A stretch of DNA of 64,000 nt from Bacteroidota bacterium (GCA_017860275.1 JAFNAQ010000003.1:186001-250000); one strand, 5' to 3'. Numbered from the stretch's first letter, positions 27,501-35,376 are shown. Numbers and translations are program-made. The notes: a model not told the origin generated them from the sequence alone.

Positions 27501-28109
27501 CATTTTCTTATACCAACTCTAGTAGTCTTAGGAGAAGTGTCAACATTAGGAACAACTAATGTAGATACAACATCCGCAACACTAAACGGAAATTTGGTAA
27601 ATGAAGGAGGAGCAACTAGTGGCATAGAAGTAGGATTTGTATACTCTACAATAACCAATCCAGTAATAGACGGAGCAAATGTTATCAAAGTCCCAGTATC
27701 ATACACAACAGGCATGACAACATATAGTTCAAATATCACAGGATTGATGCTACTAACACCATACTATGTGAAAGCATATATTACCAACGAAGCAGGAACA
27801 GCTTACGGACAAGAAATTACCTTTACACCTTCATCAGGCTTAAATGATATCGAAGTAAACACCATGTCAGTAAGCCTTTATCCTAATCCTGCAAGAAACA
27901 ACACAAACTTAAGAGTAGAGGGAATAGATTTGGATTCAAAGATAATTATCTCTGACGTTCAAGGAAGGATAATTCAAACTATTAATGCAAAACCAATAAA
28001 CAAGATAATAGAAATAAAACTAAACCTCGAAGCCCTAACAAAAGGAATTTACAACATAAAAATCCAAAACCCAAAGGCTGTAAAAACCCAAAAGCTAATC
28101 ATAAGATAA
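24591..28109 (+). CDS. secreted M6-family metalloprotease with T9SS sorting domain
   Basis: A 1172-residue secreted protein. A signal peptide (about 1-22, ending SLYAIPA) and a short propeptide precede the M6 (InhA-like) zinc protease domain. The active site is HEMAHVLGLPDFYDT (about 310-324), with the HExxHxxGxPD pattern. A beta domain (about 500-620) follows, then a MAM-like segment (LPWIDGFENNLGSW to IGIDDIKIGG, about 618-778). Three or more Fn3-like repeats come next, ending in LGEVETL and LGEVSTLG blocks. The last 80 residues are a type A sorting domain (SLYPNPARNNTNLRV to KGIYNIKI). It should leave the cell through the T9SS encoded at 51-57 kb. Its start is set by the promoter at 24556. 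Confidence 0.95.
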   Translation: MKTRILALVALLFISISYSLYAIPANNNPITRKQADGRNITFVMNGDEFIKWAKSIDNYTLIANKEGVLVYAQKDENGDLVPSSYIAVNPDERKTDEILFLSSIEPNLFYSERQISLKTQARIQKTTTIDKTPTTGTPNFLVILVNYSDLAFTYTSSDFQNMINQTNYTTNNSTGSVKDYFFDNSRGLLNPNFTVIGPVTLPHNAAYYGGNDINGDDTNARQMVLDAVTLVDSSINFANFDNDNDGYVDMVHIIYPGLGEHNGGGANAIWAHSWTFPSGTIFDNTGFYKYSCSSEKQNSTTMDGIGVLCHEMAHVLGLPDFYDTDYSGSGGQSYHLGTWDLMASGGYNNNSKTPPYLSGLERKKLGWTNYSYLTNTSSCTLASIGDSAKVYRINISSNEYYLLENRKKTKWDKYVPNNGLLIFHADSAKIAAKYGINANPSDRGFFIETPSADSSKSHTSLATFPNVNNTMDFTSITLPAFQKLKNWNKVYGKSITNITLLADSTITFEFQSSQPSVQTLPINTSLISNNSATIQGLIVHRGTSSITQKGFYWSTNPNNVNSTNGTTVISTSNDTLISTNLTGLPSFTNIYYSAFATNSLGTQIGKVEFFIISNGTITNLPWIDGFENNLGSWTQTIDSGTVSWVNATTLTGASVTSPHSGTKYAKFYLNSYNSSVAKLISPIIDFTNVQSPYLSFWYVNPSWNSDQNILKIYYRASAQSAWTLIKTYNTNITNWTFDSIQLPNQSSYYQIAFEGVNRYGRQIGIDDIKIGGKIQLTPPIVITNPATQIYHNSAILNSNITVGTEPVLSKGFFWRLTPASSWVTLPINTNDSSALLTSLSANTQYEYKAFAITSTDTIYGSTLNFTTQPTPVVLGEVETLLVTSVTYTSAHIKGKIISVGNALDSIEIGFVYTYNSNNPNYEDTSSTIKTVTYNPDSIFFESDINIQAGKTYSLKAYIKNSAGIAYGDTIHFLIPTLVVLGEVSTLGTTNVDTTSATLNGNLVNEGGATSGIEVGFVYSTITNPVIDGANVIKVPVSYTTGMTTYSSNITGLMLLTPYYVKAYITNEAGTAYGQEITFTPSSGLNDIEVNTMSVSLYPNPARNNTNLRVEGIDLDSKIIISDVQGRIIQTINAKPINKIIEIKLNLEALTKGIYNIKIQNPKAVKTQKLIIR

Positions 28110-28154
28110 AGGCATAAACAATAGCCTCGCCATATTGAAAGCTAATTAAATAAA

Positions 28155-28188
28155 AAAATCCCTGCAAGAGAATTCTTGCCGGGATTTT
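28155..28188. terminator. bidirectional terminator between M6 protease and pit
   Basis: AAAATCCC (28155-28162) pairs with GGGATTTT (28181-28188), and an inner GCAAGA/TCTTGC helix extends it. A and T runs flank both sides of this convergent junction. Confidence 0.88.
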
Positions 28189-28207
28189 ATATTTTTAAAC
28201 TTGTTAT

Positions 28208-29605
28208 CTATTTAATTATCCAGTTTAGTAACAGGAATAAACCTCCTGATAATATAACAGAAACTGGGATTGTTAATAACCATGCTAGAAGGATACTTTT
28301 TACTGTATCTGCTTGGATATTCTTAAACCCTCCACGATACACCATCGTACCTGCAATACCAGAAGATAGAACATGTGTTGTACTTACAGGTAGACCTAGA
28401 GCAGTTGAAATACCAATTGTACTTGCCGCTACTATTTCGGCACTAGCACCTTGAGCATAACTCAAATGTGTTTTCCCTATTTTTTCACCTATTGTAACTA
28501 CTATTCTCTTCCATCCTATCATTGTTCCTAATCCTAAAGATACAGAGACTAATAGCATAACCCACCACGGAACAAATTCGGTATATGATTTTAAATGTGA
28601 GATATTTCGTTTTAATTCCTTTTCTACTTTACTATCCAACGAATTTGCCTTTAAGATTACCTTTGTTGCTGATTCAAGAGTTAGAATGTTTTTTCTAATC
28701 TCAAAATTATACTCGTGAGAATCTATCTCTGGATTACTTAATATTGTGGAAATTTCTTTTAGACGCACCAAACTTTGTCTTGACTTATTCACAAGGGCTG
28801 TATCATCTGAAGGTATCTTTGAGAAGTCAACCTTATTATATGCCCATGCTATATGATCGACATTACCAACCATTGTTGCTGGATTTTTAGATGGGTCGAT
28901 TGCAAACTTTGCTGGCAAGAAACAAATCAAAATAATCATCATCAATCCTGCGCCTTTTTGTCCATCGTTCGATCCATGGGCATAACTAACTGATGTACAT
29001 GTTAGGATTAAGGTTAATCTAACCCAAAAAGGAGGTTTTTTATTTGAATCTGCTTGAGCAAAAAATCTTTTCTTCTTAACGAACATCTTAAACAAAAACA
29101 TCAATCCTATCGCTAGAGAAAAACCAACTACTGGAGAAATCAATAATGATAGGCCTGCATCTTCTATCTTTCCCCATGGAAGATGAGAAATACCAGTATT
29201 AGTTACAAAAGATAATGCCAAACTAGCACCAAATATTGAACCTAATAATGTATGAGAGCTAGAACAAGGCAGTCCAAAATACCAAGTCCCTATATTCCAA
29301 ATAATGGCTGTTATTAACAGAGTAAGGATTAGTGAAACACTAACACTCAGTGACTGCTCTACCAATACATCTAAGGGTAATAAGTGCATGATTGCCATAG
29401 CAACAGTTATACCACCTAAATAAACTCCTAGGAAATTCCAAATCCCAGACCAAACAACAGCTGCACGTGGTTTTAATGATCTCGTATAAATTACAGTTGC
29501 TACAGCATTTGCAGTATCATGAAAACCATTGATAAATTCAAATATTACTGCACATAGTATACAAACTACAAGGAGAATAAAAATCGAAGTCTCAAGTCCA
29601 AACAT
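28208..29605 (-). CDS. pit: PiT-family inorganic phosphate transporter
   Basis: A 465-residue inner-membrane transporter. Each half has the PiT signature: EFINGFHDTANAVATVI (about 23-39) and AQGASAEIVAASTIG with STTHVLSSGIAG near residue 400-430; SYAHGSNDGQKGAG (about 210-223) is also present. A hydrophilic loop of about 110 residues (about 240-345) separates the halves, as in other Bacteroidota members. It imports phosphate with protons or sodium. A -7 box (29634-29641) and four 11-bp-phased repeats upstream (29673-29712) suggest control by a PhoB-type regulator. Confidence 0.95.
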   Translation of the reverse strand: MFGLETSIFILLVVCILCAVIFEFINGFHDTANAVATVIYTRSLKPRAAVVWSGIWNFLGVYLGGITVAMAIMHLLPLDVLVEQSLSVSVSLILTLLITAIIWNIGTWYFGLPCSSSHTLLGSIFGASLALSFVTNTGISHLPWGKIEDAGLSLLISPVVGFSLAIGLMFLFKMFVKKKRFFAQADSNKKPPFWVRLTLILTCTSVSYAHGSNDGQKGAGLMMIILICFLPAKFAIDPSKNPATMVGNVDHIAWAYNKVDFSKIPSDDTALVNKSRQSLVRLKEISTILSNPEIDSHEYNFEIRKNILTLESATKVILKANSLDSKVEKELKRNISHLKSYTEFVPWWVMLLVSVSLGLGTMIGWKRIVVTIGEKIGKTHLSYAQGASAEIVAASTIGISTALGLPVSTTHVLSSGIAGTMVYRGGFKNIQADTVKSILLAWLLTIPVSVILSGGLFLLLNWIIK

Positions 29606-29633
29606 ATTTTTTTATATTAAAAAATTAGATTTG

Positions 29634-29641
29634 CAAAATTA
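29634..29641 (-). promoter_or_regulatory. -7 box for pit
   Basis: The minus strand reads TAATTTTG, a match to TAnnTTTG, about 30 nt before the pit ATG. No -33 TTTG is evident, consistent with a promoter that needs an activator. Confidence 0.6.
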
Positions 29642-29672
29642 ATTTGAAAAGTTGTATGGTTTTTTAATTCAA

Positions 29673-29712
29673 GCTTAAGTTTGTGTTAAGTTAGTGTTAA
29701 GTTATTGTTAAG
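29673..29712 (-). promoter_or_regulatory. Pho-box-like array of four 11-bp-phased repeats
   Basis: On the plus strand TGTTAAG occurs at 29684, 29695 and 29706, with a weaker GCTTAAG in phase at 29673. The period is exactly 11 bp: a 7-bp repeat plus 4 A/T-rich bases. On the minus strand this reads CTTAACA repeats placed about 45-85 bp upstream of the predicted pit transcription start. Confidence 0.7.
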
Positions 29713-29767
29713 TTTTTCTTTATCGGGATTTCTATATTTTATATTCGGGGGGAGTATTATAAATAAA

Positions 29768-29799
29768 AATTCCCTGCAAATAAGTATTTACAGGGAATT
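29768..29799 (-). terminator. terminator after tRNA-Leu
   Basis: AATTCCCTG (29768-29776) pairs with CAGGGAATT (29791-29799). The minus strand then runs into TTTTATTT. Confidence 0.8.
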
Positions 29800-29812
29800 C
29801 ACGTTAGTTTTG

Positions 29813-29896
29813 TACACCAGGCCGGAATCGAACCGGCACGAGTTTAACCTCACTAGATTTTGAGTCTAGCGCGTCTACCAGTTCCGCCACTAGTGC
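29813..29896 (-). tRNA. tRNA-Leu (anticodon CAA)
   Basis: The minus strand folds as a class II tRNA of 84 nt without an encoded CCA. The acceptor GCACTAG pairs with CTGGTGT through two G-U pairs, and the discriminator is A. The D arm contains GGCGGAACTGGTAGACGC. The anticodon arm is CTAGA-CTCAAAA-TCTAG with anticodon CAA. There is a long variable arm, and the T arm has GGTTCGATTCC. It decodes the leucine codon UUG. A 9-bp inverted repeat flanks the gene (29799-29807 and 29910-29918), and a terminator lies just downstream. Confidence 0.96.
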
Positions 29897-29991
29897 ATCT
29901 TGCCGTACTCTAACGTGAGTGCAAAATTACTAATATTTTCTAATTGCACAAATAAAAGCCTCTTTTTTTTCTCATTTCGAAATAAGTTCAC

Positions 29992-29999
29992 TAATTTTG
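29992..29999 (+). promoter_or_regulatory. -7 box for prs
   Basis: TAATTTTG matches TAnnTTTG, 38 bp before the prs ATG at 30037. The -33 box is weak. Confidence 0.55.
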
Positions 30000-30036
30000 C
30001 AAGCTTAAATTTCTAACAATAATATCAGCATTGGTT

Positions 30037-31032
30037 ATGCAAAAAAATAATTCAAACGATCCAGCAATACTTTTTACAGGTAGAGCAACTGCTTATTTAT
30101 CAAAAGAGATTGCAAATATTTATGGCAAACCACTGGGTGAATCTCAAGTTCTACAATATGCAGATGGTGAGTTTCAACCGTCTTTTGAACAAAACATAAG
30201 AGGTAAAGATGTGTTTATCATTCAATCAACTTTTGCTCCTTCTGACAATTTGATGGAGTTATTGATGATGGTAGATGCTGCAAAACGTGCCTCTGCTAAG
30301 AGAATCATAGCTGTTATTCCTTATTTTGGATTTGCACGCCAAGACAGAAAGGACAAACCTCGTGTACCAATTACAGCAAAACTTATTGCAGACCTTTTAA
30401 CTGCTGCTGGAGTTTCACGTGTTATAACAATAGACCTTCATGCAGATCAAATTCAAGGATTCTTTGATGTTCCTGTTGACCACTTATTTGCTTCATCTAT
30501 CTTTATCCCTTATTTAAGAGGACTAGCTTGTGATGAATTTCAAATGGAAGATGTATTATTTGCTTCTCCAGATGTTGGTGGAACAAAACGTGCTAGTGAA
30601 TATGCAAAAAAACTAGGTACAGGTTTTGTAATGTGTTACAAACAAAGAAACAAACCAAATGAAATTGGAACAATGCAATTGATTGGTGATGTTAGAGATA
30701 AGCACGTTATTTTGGTTGATGATATAGTTGATACAGGTTCTACACTTTGTAAAGCTGCTGAGGTTATAAAAGAAAGTGGAGCAAAAAGTGTTAGAGCAAT
30801 GATCACTCACCCAGTTTTAAGTGGAGAGGCTGTAAATAGAATTGAAAGTTCTAATATGGAACAGTTGATTGTTGCAAATACAATACCTTTGAAAACAGAA
30901 TCTGATAAAATAAAACAACTATCTGTTGCCCCAATATTTGCAGAAGCAATACGTAGAGTGGAAGCCCATGAGTCGATTGCTGACTTCTACGAAATGGCTA
31001 TCAGCAAAAAAGGGATGACTATTAAATTCTAA
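30037..31032 (+). CDS. prs: ribose-phosphate pyrophosphokinase
   Basis: A 331-residue cytoplasmic enzyme that makes PRPP from ribose 5-phosphate and ATP, for nucleotides, histidine and NAD. Signatures are YADGEFQ, IPYFGFARQDRKDKPR (ATP and flexible loop) and the PRPP-binding loop VDDIVDTGSTL (about 227-237). Length is slightly above the 310-320 norm. The frame opens with TTG at 30031, but the ATG two codons later is preferred. The next gene, rplY, starts 63 bp later on the same strand, a pairing also seen in other bacteria. Confidence 0.97.
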   Translation: MQKNNSNDPAILFTGRATAYLSKEIANIYGKPLGESQVLQYADGEFQPSFEQNIRGKDVFIIQSTFAPSDNLMELLMMVDAAKRASAKRIIAVIPYFGFARQDRKDKPRVPITAKLIADLLTAAGVSRVITIDLHADQIQGFFDVPVDHLFASSIFIPYLRGLACDEFQMEDVLFASPDVGGTKRASEYAKKLGTGFVMCYKQRNKPNEIGTMQLIGDVRDKHVILVDDIVDTGSTLCKAAEVIKESGAKSVRAMITHPVLSGEAVNRIESSNMEQLIVANTIPLKTESDKIKQLSVAPIFAEAIRRVEAHESIADFYEMAISKKGMTIKF

Positions 31033-31095
31033 TAGAAGAAATAAATTATAGGTGATAATGTTTCGCCAATTATTAATTATTAAATAAATAAAAAA

Positions 31096-31653
31096 ATGAA
31101 AACAGTATCTATGAGCGGTTCTCTTCGTGAGAACGTAGGGAAAAAAGATGCAAAAGCAATTCGTCGCCAAGGTTTAGTTCCTTGTGTTGTTTACGGTGGA
31201 GAAGAACAAGTAAGATTTGCAGTTGATGCAAAAGAATTCAAACCTCTTTTATTCACTCCAGACACTCACTTTGTTGAATTAAATATTGAAGGAAAACAAA
31301 TTAAAACTATCCTTCAAGAAATTCAATATCACCCAGTAACTGACGAAGTTATGCATGCTGACTTCCTTCGTTTATTCGATGATAAACCAATCTCAATCGC
31401 TATCCCAGTAAAAACTAATGGAGTTGCTCCAGGGGTTTTACAAGGGGGTAAATTAAACTTAAAACTACGTAAACTTAAACTTAAAGGTCTTCCAAACGAT
31501 ATTCCTCAATATGTTGATATCAATATTTCTAATTTAGAAATTGGTCAAGGAGTAAAAGTTGAGGAAATAAACATTGAAAACGTTGAATGTTTAAACGTAA
31601 AATCTTCAATTGTTGCGTGGATTAAACCAACTCGTCAAACAACAAAAAAATAA
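31096..31653 (+). CDS. rplY: 50S ribosomal protein L25/general stress protein Ctc
   Basis: A 185-residue protein of the long L25 (TL5/CTC) form. The N-terminal 5S-rRNA-binding beta-barrel (about 1-90; LRENVGKKDAKAIRRQGLVP, then VVYGG) is followed by the extra C-terminal beta domain (about 95-180). It binds 5S rRNA at the central protuberance of the ribosome. It lies between prs and pth, and a strong terminator follows it. This is a normal length for Bacteroidota, which lack the short E. coli type. Confidence 0.96.
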   Translation: MKTVSMSGSLRENVGKKDAKAIRRQGLVPCVVYGGEEQVRFAVDAKEFKPLLFTPDTHFVELNIEGKQIKTILQEIQYHPVTDEVMHADFLRLFDDKPISIAIPVKTNGVAPGVLQGGKLNLKLRKLKLKGLPNDIPQYVDINISNLEIGQGVKVEEINIENVECLNVKSSIVAWIKPTRQTTKK

Positions 31654-31676
31654 TATTCTATTAAAATAGTTTATTG

Positions 31677-31712
31677 AAAATAGTGAATAGTTTCTTAGCT
31701 ATTCACTATTTT
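31677..31712 (+). terminator. terminator after rplY
   Basis: AAAATAGTGAATAG (31677-31690) is the exact reverse complement of CTATTCACTATTTT (31699-31712), a 14-bp stem with an 8-nt loop. Confidence 0.85.
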
Positions 31713-31753
31713 ACTTTAGAAAAACAATTCATTAATCTTTCTCCACAAACAAG

Positions 31754-32320
31754 ATGAAATATTTAATTGTAGGCTTAGGCAATATTGGTTCTGAATACGA
31801 GAATACACGTCATAACATTGGATTTATGGCCTTAGACTATTTTGCAAAAGAGTTCGAAGGAGCAAAGTTTACATTAGAAAGACAAGCATATATTGCCGAG
31901 GTTAAACATAAGGGAAGAACAATTATTCTTGCTAAACCAACAACTTATGTCAATCTAAGCGGGAAAGCAGTTAAATATTGGATGGATAAAGAGAAAATTC
32001 CAGTAGAAAACATATTAGTTATCGTTGACGATTTAGCTCTATCTCTTGGAGCAATAAGAATGAGGATGAATGGAGGCGACGGAGGACATAATGGACTTAC
32101 CGACATTATTGCTACTCTTGGGCATAATAAGTTTAATCGACTACGCTTTGGGATAGGAGATAATTTCTCCAGAGGCAAACAAGTCGATTATGTACTAGGG
32201 AAATGGTCAGAAGGAGAACTTTCTACAATATTTCTAAGATTCGATATGGTAAACGAAATAATAAAGTCCTTCACAACAATAGGAATGGACAGAACCATGA
32301 ACGCATTTAATGGGAAATAA
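31754..32320 (+). CDS. pth: peptidyl-tRNA hydrolase
   Basis: A 188-residue enzyme that frees tRNA from peptidyl-tRNA lost by stalled ribosomes. It has GLGNIGSEYENTRHNIGF (about 7-24; catalytic His near residue 21), KPTTYVNLSGKAV (about 60-72), VIVDDLALSLG and GGDGGHNGLTDI, all family blocks. Length is normal. The convergent oxidoreductase gene stops at the next base (32321), so the two stops abut with no room for a separate terminator. Confidence 0.97.
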   Translation: MKYLIVGLGNIGSEYENTRHNIGFMALDYFAKEFEGAKFTLERQAYIAEVKHKGRTIILAKPTTYVNLSGKAVKYWMDKEKIPVENILVIVDDLALSLGAIRMRMNGGDGGHNGLTDIIATLGHNKFNRLRFGIGDNFSRGKQVDYVLGKWSEGELSTIFLRFDMVNEIIKSFTTIGMDRTMNAFNGK

Positions 32321-32971
32321 TTAATACCCTACCGTGAAGGCTTCTCTATGATGCAGGCTTAGATCTAAATCATCTAATAATGCAACAGCATAATCTTCAA
32401 CAGAAATTGCACTCACACCATTTTCATCAGACATAATAGCGTCTGTACCTATACGAAACTTCTCTGTCCTTTGACCAAAATGGATATTTGCTGAGGGGCA
32501 TAAATAAACCCAATCAACTTCTTTTTCATATTTCAAAATATCTTCGTAGAACTTATCCATAGCCATAGAGCAAGGAAGAAATTGTGATGGAAAATCACTC
32601 GACTCCAAAAACTTCTTTTTCGAAGTAAACATCAAACTTCCAGATGTTCCAACTAAATGATATCTCTTTACATTCGCCTTTCTCAAAGACTCCAATATTC
32701 TTATATTTGCATCCAATGTCTCTTGATAAACATTAGGATTAGAATATTCGCATCTAAAAGCAGAAATCACAGAATCATTCCCAATAATATGTCTATACAA
32801 ACCCTCCTCCTTTAATACATCGGCATATACAACCTGCACCTTAGAGCTAAAGACAGGAATCTTCTCATTTTCACCAATTATTGCCTTAACCCTATTGCCC
32901 CTAAAAAGAGCCTCCTTAAGGATAGCCCCACCAATAAAAGTCCCAGCACCAATAATTACAATATTTTTCAT
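32321..32971 (-). CDS. NAD(P)-binding atypical SDR oxidoreductase
   Basis: A 216-residue single-domain Rossmann protein. It begins MKNIVIIGAGTFIGGAILKE with the GxGxxxG nucleotide-binding loop. VISAFRCEYSNP and YHLVGTSGSLMF (about 120-130) stand at the usual SDR positions, and VDWVYLCPSANIHFG follows. It resembles the YwnB/NmrA-like group of NAD(P)H-binding proteins, several of which are annotated as flavin reductase-like. No substrate can be inferred. The longer frame begins with TTG at 32989; the ATG at 32971 is used here. Confidence 0.8.
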   Translation of the reverse strand: MKNIVIIGAGTFIGGAILKEALFRGNRVKAIIGENEKIPVFSSKVQVVYADVLKEEGLYRHIIGNDSVISAFRCEYSNPNVYQETLDANIRILESLRKANVKRYHLVGTSGSLMFTSKKKFLESSDFPSQFLPCSMAMDKFYEDILKYEKEVDWVYLCPSANIHFGQRTEKFRIGTDAIMSDENGVSAISVEDYAVALLDDLDLSLHHREAFTVGY

Positions 32972-33066
32972 CTCAAAGTTTATATCCAACTAAAATATAA
33001 ACCCCCAAAAATCAAAATAGTTTACCAAATAACAAAGAATAAGAAATAAAGATTTAATCTACCCCA

Positions 33067-33648
33067 TTATCTCTCTTCTGATGCATTACCCCAATCTTCA
33101 TTAAATTTCTTTTCGTCTGTTAAATACCAATCGGAGCATAGCTTTCTTTTATAATCAAAAGATGGTTGTTTTTTTGTATAAATAATTTGACAGTATAAAG
33201 TTATAATTGAAATGCGTTGTTGTTCTTCTCTAACAAACAATTGCATTAATTTAAATCCATAACAGAAATCAATAAATTTCTTTGCTCTGTCAACATCCCA
33301 CTCATACTTATCTTCAAACTCTTTTGAATGTATGTTTAAGTCATATAAAACAGTGTCTTGAGAATCGATATCGCCATATATGCTATATAAATATTGATTA
33401 TTTATTTTTCTTAGACATACTTGATGTCCATTATTAAAATTTATTATATAATATCCTCTACGAAAAGAATACTTTATACCTTTAAAAAGATTGAAATAAT
33501 AAGATTCTTGTTTACTACAAATTTCTTTTATTAGCTTTTCTGTCTCTGAATAATCTTGCTTAGGAATACTATTATTACTCTTATTCTGATTGCATGATAT
33601 TGTAGTAATCAAAACAATAAGTAAGATTAATTTAAATGAATTCTTCAT
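33067..33648 (-). CDS. hypothetical lipoprotein
   Basis: A 193-residue protein with a lipoprotein signal (MKNSFKLILLIVLITTISC; lipobox Cys near residue 19) and so probably attached to the envelope. The rest has a mix of helix and strand (GYYIINFNNGHQVCLRK) and no recognised domain. It weakly resembles the lipoprotein at 34312-34791 (GYxIxNxxG block). Its C-terminus GNASEER recalls the GNxSD ends of neighbouring genes. It is the last of four small secreted-protein genes on the minus strand. Confidence 0.7.
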   Translation of the reverse strand: MKNSFKLILLIVLITTISCNQNKSNNSIPKQDYSETEKLIKEICSKQESYYFNLFKGIKYSFRRGYYIINFNNGHQVCLRKINNQYLYSIYGDIDSQDTVLYDLNIHSKEFEDKYEWDVDRAKKFIDFCYGFKLMQLFVREEQQRISIITLYCQIIYTKKQPSFDYKRKLCSDWYLTDEKKFNEDWGNASEER

Positions 33649-33737
33649 GATATTATTGTCTCCTTTCTCTCACCTATCGAGTGGGATTTATACTCCCTTT
33701 ATATTTTTGTAATCTGACTCTTCACTAAGTAAGCCTA

Positions 33738-34232
33738 CTAATCTGATACATTACCACCATCTGAAAAAAACACTGATTGCAAATATCCCTCAAAAGTAAT
33801 ATCTATATATGGCTGTTTCAACAAATATGTATGTTGCCCTGAAACAATATCTTCATTAAAGAAATTAGAATCCTCTGCACTTATCTTTTTTAACCTGTAT
33901 TTTACTTTATTTATTTCGACTATATTATCAGTTCTATCAACAATACACATCTCATTTTCCTTCGACGGATTTATTACAAAGCTCACCCAACTTGTTTCTG
34001 ACTTTTTGATTTTTATAAAATCAAAACTATTAGAAAACGACAGATTACTATCTTTACTCCAAATAATGTAACCATAATCACTAAATAGAGGTTTGTACAC
34101 CTTGAAATATGTTCCCGTCTGCTTGATATAATATTTTTTATTATTATCTCTAACAAATGAAATACAATAATAACAAACGATAAATGCTATTAAACATATA
34201 AATATTAATAATACAATATATCTTTTTTTCAT
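33738..34232 (-). CDS. hypothetical membrane-anchored protein
   Basis: A 164-residue protein with one N-terminal membrane helix (about 5-26, IVLLIFICLIAFIVCYY) and an extracytoplasmic domain of about 135 residues. No family is recognised. It ends GGNVSD, a tail that recurs in this island and in the one at 45-48 kb. Its base composition is as AT-rich as its neighbours. Confidence 0.65.
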   Translation of the reverse strand: MKKRYIVLLIFICLIAFIVCYYCISFVRDNNKKYYIKQTGTYFKVYKPLFSDYGYIIWSKDSNLSFSNSFDFIKIKKSETSWVSFVINPSKENEMCIVDRTDNIVEINKVKYRLKKISAEDSNFFNEDIVSGQHTYLLKQPYIDITFEGYLQSVFFSDGGNVSD

Positions 34233-34311
34233 ACTAATATCTTATTTTGTTATTAAATTCCAACTCTTTTATATTATATAAATTACAATCTGATAGATTA
34301 CCAATTGCATT

Positions 34312-34791
34312 TTAATTATTATTTTCTATATACCAATATTTTGTACCATCAATATGCATATGATGTTTAAGTTGAATATTCTCTTCACTATAAACCAAGG
34401 AGAATTCTTTTGCGCAAAAAAACGCTCTTTTATTATCTGGATTATAAGAAAAACTCTCTATATCATTTTCTTTAAATAAAGATATTATTTTGATAATATC
34501 TTTATACGAAATACCTATTTTACTATTATTATAGTGAATGATATTAACGGGGATACTATCTTGAATCGGAGAAATATTCTTAATAAAGAAATCATTATTT
34601 TTTTCAAATACAAAAACACGACAACCATCAATATTTTTTATAAAGTATCCTTGACTTCTTGCTTCTATTGCATCTATTCTATTAAACAAACCTAATGTTT
34701 CATAGCTATACAAAATATCATAATAATCTATTTTATTATTGCAACTTATCAAGGTCGCCAAAACAATAAATATTGATATTATTTTTTTCAT
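34312..34791 (-). CDS. hypothetical lipoprotein
   Basis: A 159-residue lipoprotein (MKKIISIFIVLATLISC; lipobox Cys near 17). The body contains SQGYFIKNIDGCRVFVFEKN and SYKDIIKIISLFKENDIESF and matches no domain I know. It may be a distant paralogue of 33067-33648. Just after its stop (34286-34302) the minus strand could encode IGNLSD, a remnant of the tail found at the ends of other genes here, which suggests recombination or truncation at this end. Confidence 0.65.
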   Translation of the reverse strand: MKKIISIFIVLATLISCNNKIDYYDILYSYETLGLFNRIDAIEARSQGYFIKNIDGCRVFVFEKNNDFFIKNISPIQDSIPVNIIHYNNSKIGISYKDIIKIISLFKENDIESFSYNPDNKRAFFCAKEFSLVYSEENIQLKHHMHIDGTKYWYIENNN

Positions 34792-34863
34792 GTTATTAAT
34801 TATATGATTCCTGCGGCAGCAAAGTCACTTTTAGGGGATTTGGGGTAATTTGAGATTCTTCTT

Positions 34864-35376
34864 TTATTTGGGATTGGTTATGAATTCTCCTTTTTCGTTT
34901 ATAAAACCTTGTTTATTGTTTATCTCTACTTTTGCAAGATTGGTGTAATAGACATCAAAATGATCGATTTTATCATATATTGGTTTTACTACTTCTTTGC
35001 CTTTATCATCAATAAAACCACATTTACCATTTAGTTTTACTAAAGCCCAATTTTTTTGATATACATCAAAATAATCTATTTTATCATATTTTGGTTCTAC
35101 TACTTCTTTTCCATTATCATCAATAAAACCATATTTACCATCGAGTTTTACTAATGCCCAATTGTTTTGATATACATCGAAATGATCGATTTTATCATAT
35201 TTTGGTTTTACTACTTCCTTACCTTTAATATCAATAAAGCCTAATTTACCATTAGTCTTTACAAGCGCCCAATCATTTTGGTATGTATCAAATTGGCCTA
35301 TTTCATCATAATTTGTTTGTGCTGATGTTAGTCCTATAAAGGAAAACATAATAAGGATAAAACTTAATTTTTTCAT
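34864..35376 (-). CDS. secreted WG-repeat protein
   Basis: A 170-residue exported protein with a signal peptide (about 1-19, ending LTSAQ) and four tandem WG (KWG) repeats of about 37 residues. Each unit reads roughly KYDKIDxFDVYQxNWALVK followed by GKxGFIDxxGKEVV. The middle repeats are nearly identical at DNA level too, which suggests recent internal duplication. WG repeats are thought to form beta-rich surfaces; the partner is unknown. WG proteins often carry many more repeats, so this is a short member. It is upstream of the three unknown secreted-protein genes on the same strand. Confidence 0.85.
   Translation of the reverse strand: MKKLSFILIMFSFIGLTSAQTNYDEIGQFDTYQNDWALVKTNGKLGFIDIKGKEVVKPKYDKIDHFDVYQNNWALVKLDGKYGFIDDNGKEVVEPKYDKIDYFDVYQKNWALVKLNGKCGFIDDKGKEVVKPIYDKIDHFDVYYTNLAKVEINNKQGFINEKGEFITNPK

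Noticed and set aside
34900-35300. Regular DNA repeats that might suggest a CRISPR array
   Set aside because: They are in frame and encode WG repeats of a signal-peptide protein; there are no spacers and no cas genes. No CRISPR array was seen in the window.
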